Shown here: positions 15,125 to 23,668 of the stretch, piece after piece | Position numbering within the stretch: the first letter of the stretch is position 1 | Layout of the letters: the number at the start of each line of letters is the position of its first letter | From: Bdellovibrionales bacterium Ga0074137 | Lineage (GTDB): Bacteria > Bdellovibrionota > Bdellovibrionia > Bdellovibrionales > JAMPXM01 | Assembly (NCBI GenBank): GCA_001464715.1 | Contig: LNDT01000025.1 | Span: forward strand, 150,612 to 192,362 | Direction: 5' to 3' | DNA: 41,751 nt | The notes under the pieces: model-generated | Told to the model about the DNA's origin: nothing | Databases searched by the model: none | The model's input: only the letters and a program-made list of their open reading frames with translations | Translations under genes and position numbers: made by a program

Positions 15125-17065
15125 TCAGCGTTTTTTGCGGCCACCCAAGAGGGCGCCGAGCACGTCTTTGAGATCGCCTTTAAGTAAATCAACGGGTTTG
15201 TCGTTGCGACCTGCCTGAAGACTTAAGACATTGAGCTCTCGTTTCGCGTCAACGAAGTTCGGTTCGATGCCGATCGATTGATCCAGCGACCGCCGCGAAC
15301 CTTCAAAGTCGCCGGACGCTTTCAGCACCAGGCCTTTAACGAAAAAGTAGACGGCATTGTGTCGATCCTCAGGAGGTACGGCCGACAGCTGATCCTTTAG
15401 CTTTGCGACCAGCACAGTGTCTTTGTCGGCTCCGGAACTTTTGATTTGAGCCCACATCAATAAAAGACGGAGATCTGTGGTCATTGGGACGTAAGCGACA
15501 GCGTCTTCCAGCATTTCGCGTGCGCGACGCACATCACCTTTTGTAAGACACGCGCGAGCTTGCTCCATCATCTGTTCGGCTTCGATGATTTTTTCAGCAC
15601 GGCCCTGTTCAAGTTCAAGCAAGTAATTGTCGCGCGAAGTTCCGTCGGACAAAACCTCATGGGCTTCTTGAATCATGTTAAAGCACTTTCGAGCGAGATC
15701 GCGCACGTCGATAGGAGCATCTTTCCCAAGGCGATCCGGGTGAATCGTTTTAGCGAGCTCATGGTAGGCGCGTTTGATTTCGACGTCTTTGGCTCTGGGC
15801 GAAACACCCATCCGCTCAAAGTAGTTTTGGCGCTCGAGATCGATCTCAAGTTTCTTAAGACGTTTTCGCTGAACCTGGACATCTGTTGTCTTCAGCTCTT
15901 CGCCAAAGCGCACGCAGCCGCCCAAAACTAAATTGTGAAAGGCTGGGAAAAATTCGTCGTCGCTCAGGCCCGATTCAATCTGCAAAGCTTCAAGCGTTGG
16001 ACCTTTAGGAATTTGAACAAGAATCTTCGCCGCACGCAAAACAGCGGGTCCCGACATCGTTCGATTGTACTCGCTGTAATCAGGCCCAAGGTTGATTTTG
16101 TGTCTTACCCAGGGTGTATAAAAAGTTTTGATCCAGTCGGCTGGGAACTTCGAGGTGACCCAGTCATTGAAAATGTCGTTGAGCATGTGCACGTCGATGG
16201 AAGCTTCTTCTTTTAGATCTTCAGTTTCGGTGAACGAAATTTTGACACTCGTATTGCCAACAATTTTTCCCAAGCGAATACCTTGTTGCTCGGCCATGAC
16301 AATAGTGATGGCGTGAGGGGAAAGAAGATTGGCATCGACAAGCCTCTCACCCAACTTTTTCGCACTGGCTGTCAGCTCCATCGCGGCATCCAGTTCTTCT
16401 TGTTCGATAAATCCGTGCTCGACAAGAAGTACGCCAAAATAGGATTTTTGGTCGCGGTTCGTAACTTGAATAATTTCACCGTGTTTAAAACCTACGGACG
16501 AAGAGTCACCCTCGGCGCTCACGATATTTAAGAGGCCCGCGATTTTAGTATGCATCAGTGTGGCAAAAACCCACGGAAGCTCGTAGCTGTGAATCGTCTC
16601 GCTTTTGTTGATCGCTTGAAGGCGCTCAACCGGTGTTGCTGCCATCGTCATCAGTTCGACGACGGGAGAAACCGGAATATCGACAAGGTGGCCGACGGCT
16701 TCGTTCACTTGTCGAATCAGCTCGCTCAGTTCAAACGGCTTGGTGAGGAAGCTTTTCGCGCCGGTTTTTGCCAGGGACTCGCGCACGAATGTTTTGTCGC
16801 GGAAGATTCCGGACATCAAAATCCTTTGAACGCTGGCGGAGCCTTCTTGTTCAATTTTTACAGCGAGATCGCGACCGTTCATTTTGGGAAGCATGCAGTC
16901 GATGATCGCCAGCTGAAACGCGTGAAGTTTGATCTGCACCATCGCGTCGTCAGGCTTTGTCACGTGCGTGGTCGTGAAGCCCTCACGATTGAGAGCTTCT
17001 TTGAGTGTCGCACCGAAGACGGGATCGTCATCGACGACGAGTATGCGAATCTCGTTCTTTAGCAT
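15125..17065 (-). CDS. receiver - DUF4388/PATAN-like - DnaJ - TPR multidomain regulator
   Basis: A 646-residue cytosolic protein with an unusual domain order. Residues 5-125 are a complete receiver: VDDD (11-14), phospho-acceptor D56 in IIDCMLPKMNG, and K109 in LTKPF. About 145-300 resembles the DUF4388/PATAN module (AGLLNIVSAEGDSSSVGFKHGEII and FGVLLVEHGFIEQEELDAAM, the latter like MshEN segments). About 413-483 is a J domain (YFERMGVSPRAKDVEIKRAYHELAKTIHPDR, described in parts), with the HPD tripeptide at 442-444 that activates Hsp70. From about 490 to the end there are TPR-like helices. This suggests phosphorylation-controlled recruitment of DnaK or of a partner complex. The ATG at 17065 lacks a good Shine-Dalgarno. 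It is divergent from trxA. Confidence 0.85.
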   Translation of the reverse strand: MLKNEIRILVVDDDPVFGATLKEALNREGFTTTHVTKPDDAMVQIKLHAFQLAIIDCMLPKMNGRDLAVKIEQEGSASVQRILMSGIFRDKTFVRESLAKTGAKSFLTKPFELSELIRQVNEAVGHLVDIPVSPVVELMTMAATPVERLQAINKSETIHSYELPWVFATLMHTKIAGLLNIVSAEGDSSSVGFKHGEIIQVTNRDQKSYFGVLLVEHGFIEQEELDAAMELTASAKKLGERLVDANLLSPHAITIVMAEQQGIRLGKIVGNTSVKISFTETEDLKEEASIDVHMLNDIFNDWVTSKFPADWIKTFYTPWVRHKINLGPDYSEYNRTMSGPAVLRAAKILVQIPKGPTLEALQIESGLSDDEFFPAFHNLVLGGCVRFGEELKTTDVQVQRKRLKKLEIDLERQNYFERMGVSPRAKDVEIKRAYHELAKTIHPDRLGKDAPIDVRDLARKCFNMIQEAHEVLSDGTSRDNYLLELEQGRAEKIIEAEQMMEQARACLTKGDVRRAREMLEDAVAYVPMTTDLRLLLMWAQIKSSGADKDTVLVAKLKDQLSAVPPEDRHNAVYFFVKGLVLKASGDFEGSRRSLDQSIGIEPNFVDAKRELNVLSLQAGRNDKPVDLLKGDLKDVLGALLGGRKKR

Positions 17066-17182
17066 GTCGACTTATCGGCTATCGTCGCCCAAGGAATGAC
17101 CAACCCGGGTCGAACTCGACCGATGTCGTGTTCAATGGGAGTTAAACGCCTTGCAGCAATCGTCTCGGAATGAGTCGGTTGT

Positions 17183-17211
17183 TTGAAGGATACTGAGGAC
17201 TCCGCTATAAC
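17183..17211 (+). promoter_or_regulatory. sigma-70-type promoter of trxA
   Basis: TTGAAG (17183-17188) and TATAAC (17206-17211) are separated by exactly 17 bp, matching four and five of six consensus positions. It lies 36 bases before the trxA ATG, and AAGGAG follows just before the start. It is one of the clearest promoters in the window. Confidence 0.6.
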
Positions 17212-17247
17212 ACATTAGGCGAAGAACTTATTTTTAAGGAGATTTCC

Positions 17248-17574
17248 ATGGGTGCCAACACGACAGCGACTTCTGACAAAGGTTTTGAAGCAGATGTTTT
17301 GAAATCGGACGTTCCTGTTCTTGTCGATTTTTGGGCCGAGTGGTGCGGACCCTGCAAATCGTTGGCGCCGAAACTTGAGGAAATCGCCGGAGAAATGGGC
17401 AGCAAAGTTAAAATCGTAAAACTCGACATCGATTCGAACCGCGAAGTGACGGAGAAGTTTGGCGTGCGTGGAATCCCGACTCTCATTCTTTTCAAAGGTG
17501 GCCAGCAAGTGAATCACATGGTTGGCAACCGCTCTAAAGAAGAAATCGTCAACTTCATCAGCTCGGCACTTTAG
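17248..17574 (+). CDS. trxA: thioredoxin
   Basis: A 108-residue cytosolic dithiol-disulfide oxidoreductase. The active site WCGPCK is at residues 32-37, after VLVDFWAE. The buried acidic residue of the thioredoxin fold is in VDFWAEW. The cis-proline is in RGIPTL (about 75-80), followed by FKGGQQVNHMVGNRSKEEI. Length and motifs are those of standard Trx1. AAGGAG lies a few bases before the ATG and the promoter is visible upstream. The next gene, a sulfatase-fold enzyme, begins 17 bp after the stop and is probably cotranscribed. Confidence 0.97.
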   Translation: MGANTTATSDKGFEADVLKSDVPVLVDFWAEWCGPCKSLAPKLEEIAGEMGSKVKIVKLDIDSNREVTEKFGVRGIPTLILFKGGQQVNHMVGNRSKEEIVNFISSAL

Positions 17575-17591
17575 TTCTGAGTCGCACGGGA

Positions 17592-18983
17592 TTGCTTTCA
17601 AAACGCCGGACCAAGAGAGATTTCTCAAGTCTCTTTGCTTCGGCTTTGTTTTTTTTGGTTTTACTTGCAGGGGCTCGAGGCTTTGCTTGGCCCTCGTGTC
17701 TCAACTGCAATGTTATTCTCATTTCGCTCGACACGGTGGCGGCCGCTCGTTTGGGTGTTTACGGCGGAAGTTCAAAGGTTTCTCCCTCGATCGATGCTTT
17801 TGCGGCAAGTGCGCGGACCTATAAAAGTGCCTACTCCACATCGGCGTGGACACTTCCGGCACACGCCGCAATGTTAACTGGTTTTTTTCCGTGGCGCCTG
17901 GGAGTCAACGGTGAAGTCGATCCTTTGCCTCACGACACACCACTTCTTGCTGAGCGCCTCAAGGCCGCAGGCTATTTAACAGGCGCACGGTCGTCGGGGT
18001 ATTACGTGACCCGACATCACGGTTTTCACCGCGGCTTCGATTCTTTTGTAAAAAATGAGGATCGTAAAAAATGGCGAGATGGTGCTTGGATAGTTGACCA
18101 AGCGACCTCGTTTTTAAATTTGAACCGACAAAAAAAGTTCTTCCTCTTCCTTCACAGTTTTCACGCCCACGCTCCATTCACGCCGACTGAAAAAGCTAGG
18201 GAGTCCGTGGATTCTGGCTACAAGGGCAAAATTCAATCGATGCCTTCTAAAGACCTGATTCGACTCACCGTGGGGAAGGATGTCGCAACGGTGGAGGATC
18301 AAGATCGCATTCGAGCCCTCTACGATGCCGGAATTAACGAGCTCGATTCGGAACTCGCGAGACTTTTTAAGTCGATCAAGGACTTGGGCCTCGACCGAAA
18401 CACTGTCGTTGTAATCACTTCGGATCACGGCGAGGGGCTTGGCGGGCACGGGCTGTGGGGCTATCACGCGGTCAATGTTTACGATGAGCTTGTCCGGGTT
18501 CCACTGATTGTTAAAGCTCCTCAAGTCGCCGCGAAAACGATCGAAAGTCCGGTAAGTCTTATCGACATAGTCCCGACGCTGCTTTCCATTTTGAAAATTG
18601 CCCCAGGTACTAGCTTTGACGGTGTTGTACTGCCCGACGAGGACGATGCGTCGTCAGCTTCGAGAAGCGTGTTCGCGGCAACCTCTGTTTCGCCCGATGT
18701 TCTTTCCCACTGGGCGGCTTCGGCTGAAAAACCTCGTCCCTCAAAACAGGGACCACCTTACATTCGGACGACGCCTGGTCGCCGCTTGGGAGTCAGTGAA
18801 CAAATGGTTCGATCTGGTTCTCACAAACTCATTCTCAAATTTGATCGCTCTTTCGAGCTCTATGACCTTTCAAAGGATCCGGGCGAAATAAAAAACATAT
18901 ATAGTGAGCCGTCGAAAATTGGAGAACATTTGAAAAGCCTCTTGCTGGGAGGAAAGTCTTCCTTGGGGACGTCCCAGGATTAA
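17592..18983 (+). CDS. exported sulfatase-fold (alkaline phosphatase superfamily) enzyme
   Basis: A 463-residue protein with an N-terminal hydrophobic segment (about 11-32, FASALFFLVLLAGARGFA), which is a signal peptide or anchor. The sulfatase fold shows in NVILISLDTVAAARLG (metal Asp D47), STSAWTLPAHAAMLTGFFPWR (82-102), FLFLHSFHAHAPF, VITSDHGEGLGGHG (D278, H279) and the C-terminal FELYDLSKDPGEIKNI. The C/S-x-P-x-R formylglycine site reads T87-L-P-A-H91. Threonine therefore replaces the modified Cys/Ser, as in phosphotransfer members such as LtaS and EptA. It is probably not a classical sulfatase. The TTG at 17592 is the only reasonable start near the signal sequence and has a weak ribosome-binding site. 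It follows trxA by 17 bp and ends 3 bp from the convergent cytochrome gene. Confidence 0.8.
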   Translation: MLSKRRTKRDFSSLFASALFFLVLLAGARGFAWPSCLNCNVILISLDTVAAARLGVYGGSSKVSPSIDAFAASARTYKSAYSTSAWTLPAHAAMLTGFFPWRLGVNGEVDPLPHDTPLLAERLKAAGYLTGARSSGYYVTRHHGFHRGFDSFVKNEDRKKWRDGAWIVDQATSFLNLNRQKKFFLFLHSFHAHAPFTPTEKARESVDSGYKGKIQSMPSKDLIRLTVGKDVATVEDQDRIRALYDAGINELDSELARLFKSIKDLGLDRNTVVVITSDHGEGLGGHGLWGYHAVNVYDELVRVPLIVKAPQVAAKTIESPVSLIDIVPTLLSILKIAPGTSFDGVVLPDEDDASSASRSVFAATSVSPDVLSHWAASAEKPRPSKQGPPYIRTTPGRRLGVSEQMVRSGSHKLILKFDRSFELYDLSKDPGEIKNIYSEPSKIGEHLKSLLLGGKSSLGTSQD

Positions 18984-18986
18984 ATC

Positions 18987-19970
18987 CTATGGTTCTTGTA
19001 CGAAACAGAATTCTTGTTTCTTCGAAAGTGAAGAATCGCCGTCAGTGCTGATGTAAGCCGTATCTTCTGAAAATGGGCTCGCCTTCTGAAGAGTTAGAAT
19101 AGAAATCATCGAAAGACCTTTGCGATCGCCGCCAAAGCTGCAGCCGCCCGTAGTTCCTTGTGCCTGATAAACGATGGAGAACCTAAGGCCCTCTTGACTC
19201 AAAAGAATCGCTGGCGCACCTGAGCGCAAAGATTCTGCGGCAAGGAAAGGTCGAACTTCATCCAAAGTTCCCTGAAAAATGTTTTTCCTCAAATCGCCCT
19301 GAAGACTGCGAACGGTTTTCATGTCCTTCGGAAGTAGATCGCGCAGGTCCTTCGGAAGTTGTTCAACTTTCATAGCTTCAAACTTCGGTGCGTAAGCGCG
19401 GGATTGAACGCGTTTTTCCGCACTTGGTTTTTTATCATTGAAGTAGTGCCTGAGGGGCTCAATCGGTGACGAGAAAACTCCGCCGCGTTCGGCTGCAATT
19501 TTGTGGCAAGCCGCGCATGCCATCGAAACGGCCTGTGGTTCGCCCGGATAGGTTTTTCCGTTCGCGTTGAAAAGAGCGTAGCCCCAGCCATCTGTAGCTC
19601 CGAACTTCTTCTTGTTCTTTACCATGAGCTGATAGCGTTGGACTTTTTCCGGCGTCATAGAGCTTGTGAAAATCGGGTCATTCGAGAGCACGTAAGAAAC
19701 TTTCGCGAAGACGGCGCCGTCCGGATAGTCTGTTTTTCCTGCGCGAAGATGTTTTTCTGCTAACGGGTTGGCATAGGTGAACCGAAATTCTCCCGAGTCG
19801 ACACGGTAGCGAACGGTCACCAAATTCCATTTCGAAGCGAAGTCTTCAAACGTATCAAGTTTGAATCCGTTCATTTCGATATTTCCGGCCCAGCGTTGAT
19901 CGTCAGTGTCCGCAAAAACCGGAGTAACGGCCAATGATCCAAGAAGTGCCAAAGCTAAAATTCGAAACAC
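18987..19970 (-). CDS. exported cytochrome P460-family c-type haem protein
   Basis: A 327-residue periplasmic protein. The signal peptide (MFRILALALLGSLAVTPVFA) is cut after residue 20. The cytochrome P460 domain spans about 50-170: VTVRYRVDSGEFRFTYANPLA, YPDGAVFAKVSY, QLMVKNKKKFGATDGWGYALF, and the haem c attachment site CAACH at 152-156. The remaining 160 residues are unassigned and include GTTGGCSFGGDRKG. GTG at 19970 is chosen because GAGGGGAG sits six bases upstream; the longer frame would overlap rodA. It begins 13 bp after the rodA stop, in the same direction as the mreC-rodA genes, so it is probably the last gene of that operon. P460 proteins oxidise small nitrogen compounds or bind NO; the substrate here is unknown. 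Confidence 0.78.
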   Translation of the reverse strand: MFRILALALLGSLAVTPVFADTDDQRWAGNIEMNGFKLDTFEDFASKWNLVTVRYRVDSGEFRFTYANPLAEKHLRAGKTDYPDGAVFAKVSYVLSNDPIFTSSMTPEKVQRYQLMVKNKKKFGATDGWGYALFNANGKTYPGEPQAVSMACAACHKIAAERGGVFSSPIEPLRHYFNDKKPSAEKRVQSRAYAPKFEAMKVEQLPKDLRDLLPKDMKTVRSLQGDLRKNIFQGTLDEVRPFLAAESLRSGAPAILLSQEGLRFSIVYQAQGTTGGCSFGGDRKGLSMISILTLQKASPFSEDTAYISTDGDSSLSKKQEFCFVQEP

Positions 19971-19983
19971 GACGTGCTCCCCT

Positions 19984-21117
19984 CTAGAACAAGTATTTGC
20001 GGTAGCTGACCGAGGAGACGAGCCCAAGGGCCGCCATCGTCGTCAGCATGTTCGAACCGCCGTAGCTTAAAAGCGGAAGTGGAATACCAACGATTGGTAG
20101 AAGACCAATCACCATACTGATATTAACGAACATATGCCAAAACAGTGTCGCCGTGACGCCAATCGTGAGAAGTGCGCCCGCTTTATCGCGCGCGTGGCCC
20201 GCGATCCGTATCATCGACATGAAAAGCAGACCAAAGACGGAGATCGTAAAAAAGCTCCCCAAAAAACCGAACTCTTCTGACAGAACAGAGAAGATAAAAT
20301 CTGTGTGTCGCTCGGGCAAAAACTCGAGCTGCGACTGCGTTCCTTTGCGAAACCCTTTTCCGATAACTTGGCCCGAGCCAACCGCGATTTTCGACTGGAT
20401 GCTGTTATAGCCTTTGCCGCGAGGATCGCGATTGGGATCAAGAAACGTATAGATTCGGTTTTTCTGGTAATCGCGAAGGCCAAAGAACCAAGCGCCCGTG
20501 GCTCCCATCAAAAGGACGGCTGTGAGAGCGACAAGAATGGCGCGACGAATTCGAACGAAAAATAGAATCGAGCTTCCGATCACAAAAAGCATCATGGCCG
20601 TACCGAGATCGGGCTGTTCGGCTGTGATCAAAAACGGAACGCCAATAAGAATCAGCAAGGGGAACGCGAGGTCTTTCATGCCCATGCCGTCGGGGAAAAC
20701 TTTTTGCGACAACATTTTTGACAAAACAAGGACTAGGGCGAGCTTCATCGACTCTGATGGCTGGTAGCTGAAAAAACCAAGATCGAGCCAGCGCTGGGCA
20801 CCCAGTGCCACTTTTCCGAAGAAAATGACGGCTCCGAGCGCCATAAGGTTCAGCGCATACAGCACGTAGGCGGCTCGAATAAAAAATTGGTAATCGATCA
20901 GCGTAACGCCGATAAATACGATCCATCCCTGGAGCAGCCAGAAAAGCTGCGACACAAAAAGTCGATCGGTTTGAACGGCGCCAAGACCGTGCGTCGCCGA
21001 GTAAAGATTGACGACGCCGATCACGTGCAGCGCGATGATTGGAATCATGAAATTCCAATCCAGTTTTTTTAGAATGCCGCGCTCTTGAATCTGAAAACTC
21101 GAATTGTAGTCCGCCAT
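19984..21117 (-). CDS. rodA: peptidoglycan glycosyltransferase RodA (SEDS family)
   Basis: RodA polymerises lipid II into glycan strands for lateral wall growth, together with PBP2. The 377 residues are mostly membrane helices. Visible SEDS signatures are GAQRWLDLGFFSYQPSESMKLALV (about 115-138), TAEQPDLGTAMMLF, the long periplasmic loop RDPRGKGYNSIQSKIAVGSGQ, GKGFRKGTQSQLEFLPERHTDFIFSVLSEEFGF, and PIVGIPLPLLSYGGSNM. The catalytic-type Asp is present in EQPDLG/ERHTDF regions. The ATG at 21117 shares one base with the mrdA stop (TGATG), giving the normal N-terminus. Longer frames upstream are shadows of mrdA. It is the fourth gene of mreC-mreD-mrdA-rodA. Confidence 0.95.
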   Translation of the reverse strand: MADYNSSFQIQERGILKKLDWNFMIPIIALHVIGVVNLYSATHGLGAVQTDRLFVSQLFWLLQGWIVFIGVTLIDYQFFIRAAYVLYALNLMALGAVIFFGKVALGAQRWLDLGFFSYQPSESMKLALVLVLSKMLSQKVFPDGMGMKDLAFPLLILIGVPFLITAEQPDLGTAMMLFVIGSSILFFVRIRRAILVALTAVLLMGATGAWFFGLRDYQKNRIYTFLDPNRDPRGKGYNSIQSKIAVGSGQVIGKGFRKGTQSQLEFLPERHTDFIFSVLSEEFGFLGSFFTISVFGLLFMSMIRIAGHARDKAGALLTIGVTATLFWHMFVNISMVIGLLPIVGIPLPLLSYGGSNMLTTMAALGLVSSVSYRKYLF

Positions 21118-23129
21118 CACTCTCCTTCGATCGGTCCGTCGACGACGGGTGTTGCCGGCTGCGAAGTGGAGGCGGGTGCCGGCACGCCGTCTTTCTTTTT
21201 GCGCAAATCGCGTTCGAGCCATTCGGGATGATACTTTGCAACGTAAGCGGCCACCATCGCCTTGGCAACCGGGGCTGCGCCGCTGGAGCCGTGGCACGAG
21301 TGTTCGGCAAGGACCCCGAACGCAATTTCAGGTTTGTCCGCCGGCGCGTAACCGATGAACCAACCGTGATGACGTTGATGTTTTGGTCGCGCTTCGCACG
21401 AAGAGTAAATCTGATCCGCCGAGAAATTCATGACCTGCGACGTTCCGGTTTTACCAGCGATTTCGATGTAGTTAAGTTTTGAGGCCCGCGCGGTTCCTCG
21501 TTCGCCGTTGACGACAAGGCGCAGACCTTCTTTGACCGCACGGAAAACTTCTTTCTTAACGTGGTACTCGCCGTTCATATCGCCCATATCGCGAATCACT
21601 TGCGGCTCGAACTCTTTGATCATCTTGTTGTCGGGGGTCAAAATTCTTTTTACGACGAAGGGGCGGACGACTTTTCCCTCGGTACCAATCGCGTTGTAGG
21701 CAACGGCCATTTGCAGAGGATTTGAAAGAACAAAACCTTGTCCAATGGCGACGGAAAGATTTTCTCCAGGCTGCCACTCTTCACCGATCGTATTCTTCTT
21801 CCAGTCCGACGATGGCATCAGGCCCGAACGTTCACCGGCAAGTTCAACGCCAGTTTTGCGACCAATGCCAAAAGCGTCGCAGTACTTAAACATTTTATCG
21901 ATTCCCAATGCGATTCCCATTTTATAGAAAAAGACATTGGACGACCGCTCGATCGCTTGTGTGACGTTGATGTTGCCGTGACCACCGCGCAAATGATCGT
22001 GGTAGGGGCGACCCGCAAATCTTAAAACACCAGGGCAGGAAACGATCGTGTTTGGCGTGACGACGTTTTCAGCGAGGGCTGTGATTGCAATGAGCGGTTT
22101 GAAGGTCGATCCCGGCGAGTTGTGATCTTGAATGGGTTTATTTCTTAAGGGCTTATCGGGGTCATTGACGAGGCGTCTCCAGACATCCGAGGCAATACCT
22201 GTCGAGAATTCATTGGGATTAAAAGAAGGCGCCGAGACCCAAGCTAGAATTTCGCCGTTCGCTTTCATGGCGATCGCGCCGCCGATGCGGTTACCTTCGA
22301 CGAAGGCTCGCCATGCGGCCTCCTGCACATCTTTATCGATCGTCAGAATCACGTTGTTGCCAGGAAGTGCTGGCGTGACGCCACCCATAGATCCCAAAAG
22401 CCCCATCGGATCGCCGTAAGCTTCGCGTCCGTGAGCATCCAGCTGGGCGACCGAAATCCCGTCGCGACCGCGAAGATCAAGATCATACACTTCTTCAAGA
22501 CCACTGGTTCCAATCAAATCGCCCTGCGCAAAACGAACGCCTCGAGCCGCGAATTTTTCGTTCAGCACCGGAAGCTGACGTTTGGAAACTTCGCCGACGT
22601 ATCCGAAAAACTGAGCTCCGTTCTCTTTGAGCGGGTACGCTCGAAGAACCGTCTCTTTAATATCAATGCCCGTGTAGTCTTGCTTCAAAATTTCGATATT
22701 AAAAATATCGTCGCGACTCAAATTCTCTTTGATTCGCACAGGACGAAAAGCGCCGTTGATGCGGCGACTTTTTTGTACAAGCTGCATCACTGTGCTGGTG
22801 GGAATATTAAGTGCCAGTCCCAAGGCCTCAGCGGTCTCTTCAAAGTTTGTCACGTACTGTGGTGAAAGTGTGACTTCAAAGCCTGGGAGATTCTCAACCA
22901 AGACTTCGCCGTTTCGATCATAGACGATTCCTCGCGGCGCGCGGATTTTCGTCTCTCGGATAGAGTTCTGTTCCGAGAACTGACGAAGCTCAGTCCCGTT
23001 GACGATTTGCAGATACCACAAGCGCATTGCAAACACGGCCATTGTTACAACGAGAAGACTGTAGAGCATTCGGTAGCGGGGCTGATAGTCTTTTGCCTCT
23101 ATCTCGTCGCTGGGTAAGTAATCGCTCAT
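21117..23129 (-). CDS. mrdA: penicillin-binding protein 2 (elongasome transpeptidase)
   Basis: A class B PBP that cross-links new peptidoglycan in the elongasome. The 670 residues comprise a cytosolic tail, one membrane helix (about 20-42, RMLYSLLVVTMAVFAMRLWYLQ) and the pedestal domain with IRAPRGIVYDRNGEVLVEN. The transpeptidase domain follows, with the active-site motifs S341-T-F-K in NSPGSTFKPL, S396-S-N in RSSNVFF, and K560-T-G in AGKTGTSQ. The C-terminal 60 residues are proline/alanine-rich. The ATG at 23129 overlaps the mreD stop as ATGA. Order and overlap with rodA support a co-translated PBP2-RodA pair. Confidence 0.96.
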   Translation of the reverse strand: MSDYLPSDEIEAKDYQPRYRMLYSLLVVTMAVFAMRLWYLQIVNGTELRQFSEQNSIRETKIRAPRGIVYDRNGEVLVENLPGFEVTLSPQYVTNFEETAEALGLALNIPTSTVMQLVQKSRRINGAFRPVRIKENLSRDDIFNIEILKQDYTGIDIKETVLRAYPLKENGAQFFGYVGEVSKRQLPVLNEKFAARGVRFAQGDLIGTSGLEEVYDLDLRGRDGISVAQLDAHGREAYGDPMGLLGSMGGVTPALPGNNVILTIDKDVQEAAWRAFVEGNRIGGAIAMKANGEILAWVSAPSFNPNEFSTGIASDVWRRLVNDPDKPLRNKPIQDHNSPGSTFKPLIAITALAENVVTPNTIVSCPGVLRFAGRPYHDHLRGGHGNINVTQAIERSSNVFFYKMGIALGIDKMFKYCDAFGIGRKTGVELAGERSGLMPSSDWKKNTIGEEWQPGENLSVAIGQGFVLSNPLQMAVAYNAIGTEGKVVRPFVVKRILTPDNKMIKEFEPQVIRDMGDMNGEYHVKKEVFRAVKEGLRLVVNGERGTARASKLNYIEIAGKTGTSQVMNFSADQIYSSCEARPKHQRHHGWFIGYAPADKPEIAFGVLAEHSCHGSSGAAPVAKAMVAAYVAKYHPEWLERDLRKKKDGVPAPASTSQPATPVVDGPIEGE

Positions 23130-23668
23130 ACTGTGTACGCCCCTGTGATTTCGGGTGGTTCTGTTCGATGCGTGATTTGGTCAAACCAGCGGAACACCGG
23201 AAACAGAAGGGGCGCAAAGAGTGGTGTGAGAAGCGCTTGAATAATCCACGAGCTTAGGGCGGGCGAGGTGAGCGGGTGGTCTGAAATAATCCACGAAGCT
23301 GCAAACTGGTAGATGTGGAAAACCAGAGTCGCAAGACCACTGACCAGCATGAAGTAAGTGGTCGCCGTCCAATAGAATCTTGTTTTGAAAATCTGCACAC
23401 TTAAAGCCACCGCTAAGCATGAGATCATCATGAGGCCTTCTGGCATCGAAGTCGCGGTCGCCAGAGCGATCGCAATGAGGTGAGAGACAATGACAGCGGA
23501 CATCGTCGAGCGAAACAGAGCGATGTAAACAAGAGCCGGAATCCACAGTGCAGGCGGAGGGAAGTAGCCAAAAACCTGAAGCCAAAATGATGTTTGTCCC
23601 GCCGCCAGCAGAAGTGTCGCGACGAGAAACAAAAACACATTGGCTATGAGAAGTGCTTTTGCCTTCAT
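23126..23668 (-). CDS. mreD: rod shape-determining protein MreD
   Basis: MreD is a small multi-helix inner-membrane protein that stabilises MreC and the elongasome. The 180 residues contain about five hydrophobic segments and end with FPVFRWFDQITHRTEP. Sequence motifs in MreD are weak, so the call depends on size, topology and its position between mreC and mrdA. Both ends overlap neighbours by four bases (ATGA), showing translational coupling. An Asn/Pro-rich stretch FGYFPPPALWIPALVYIALF near the N-terminus is typical of the family's first loop. Confidence 0.88.
   Translation of the reverse strand: MKAKALLIANVFLFLVATLLLAAGQTSFWLQVFGYFPPPALWIPALVYIALFRSTMSAVIVSHLIAIALATATSMPEGLMMISCLAVALSVQIFKTRFYWTATTYFMLVSGLATLVFHIYQFAASWIISDHPLTSPALSSWIIQALLTPLFAPLLFPVFRWFDQITHRTEPPEITGAYTV

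Noticed and set aside
15118-15136. Terminator CGCT-CACTC-AGCG followed by six T's between convergent genes
   Set aside because: The stem is only four base pairs; too weak to call as a feature, although the T-run position is suggestive.
20040-20060. tRNA T-loop-like GTTCGAACC
   Set aside because: It lies inside the rodA coding sequence and no cloverleaf arms surround it.
20438-21325. 295-codon minus-strand frame across rodA
   Set aside because: Same strand but another frame of rodA/mrdA; Arg/Ser/Pro-rich low-information sequence.
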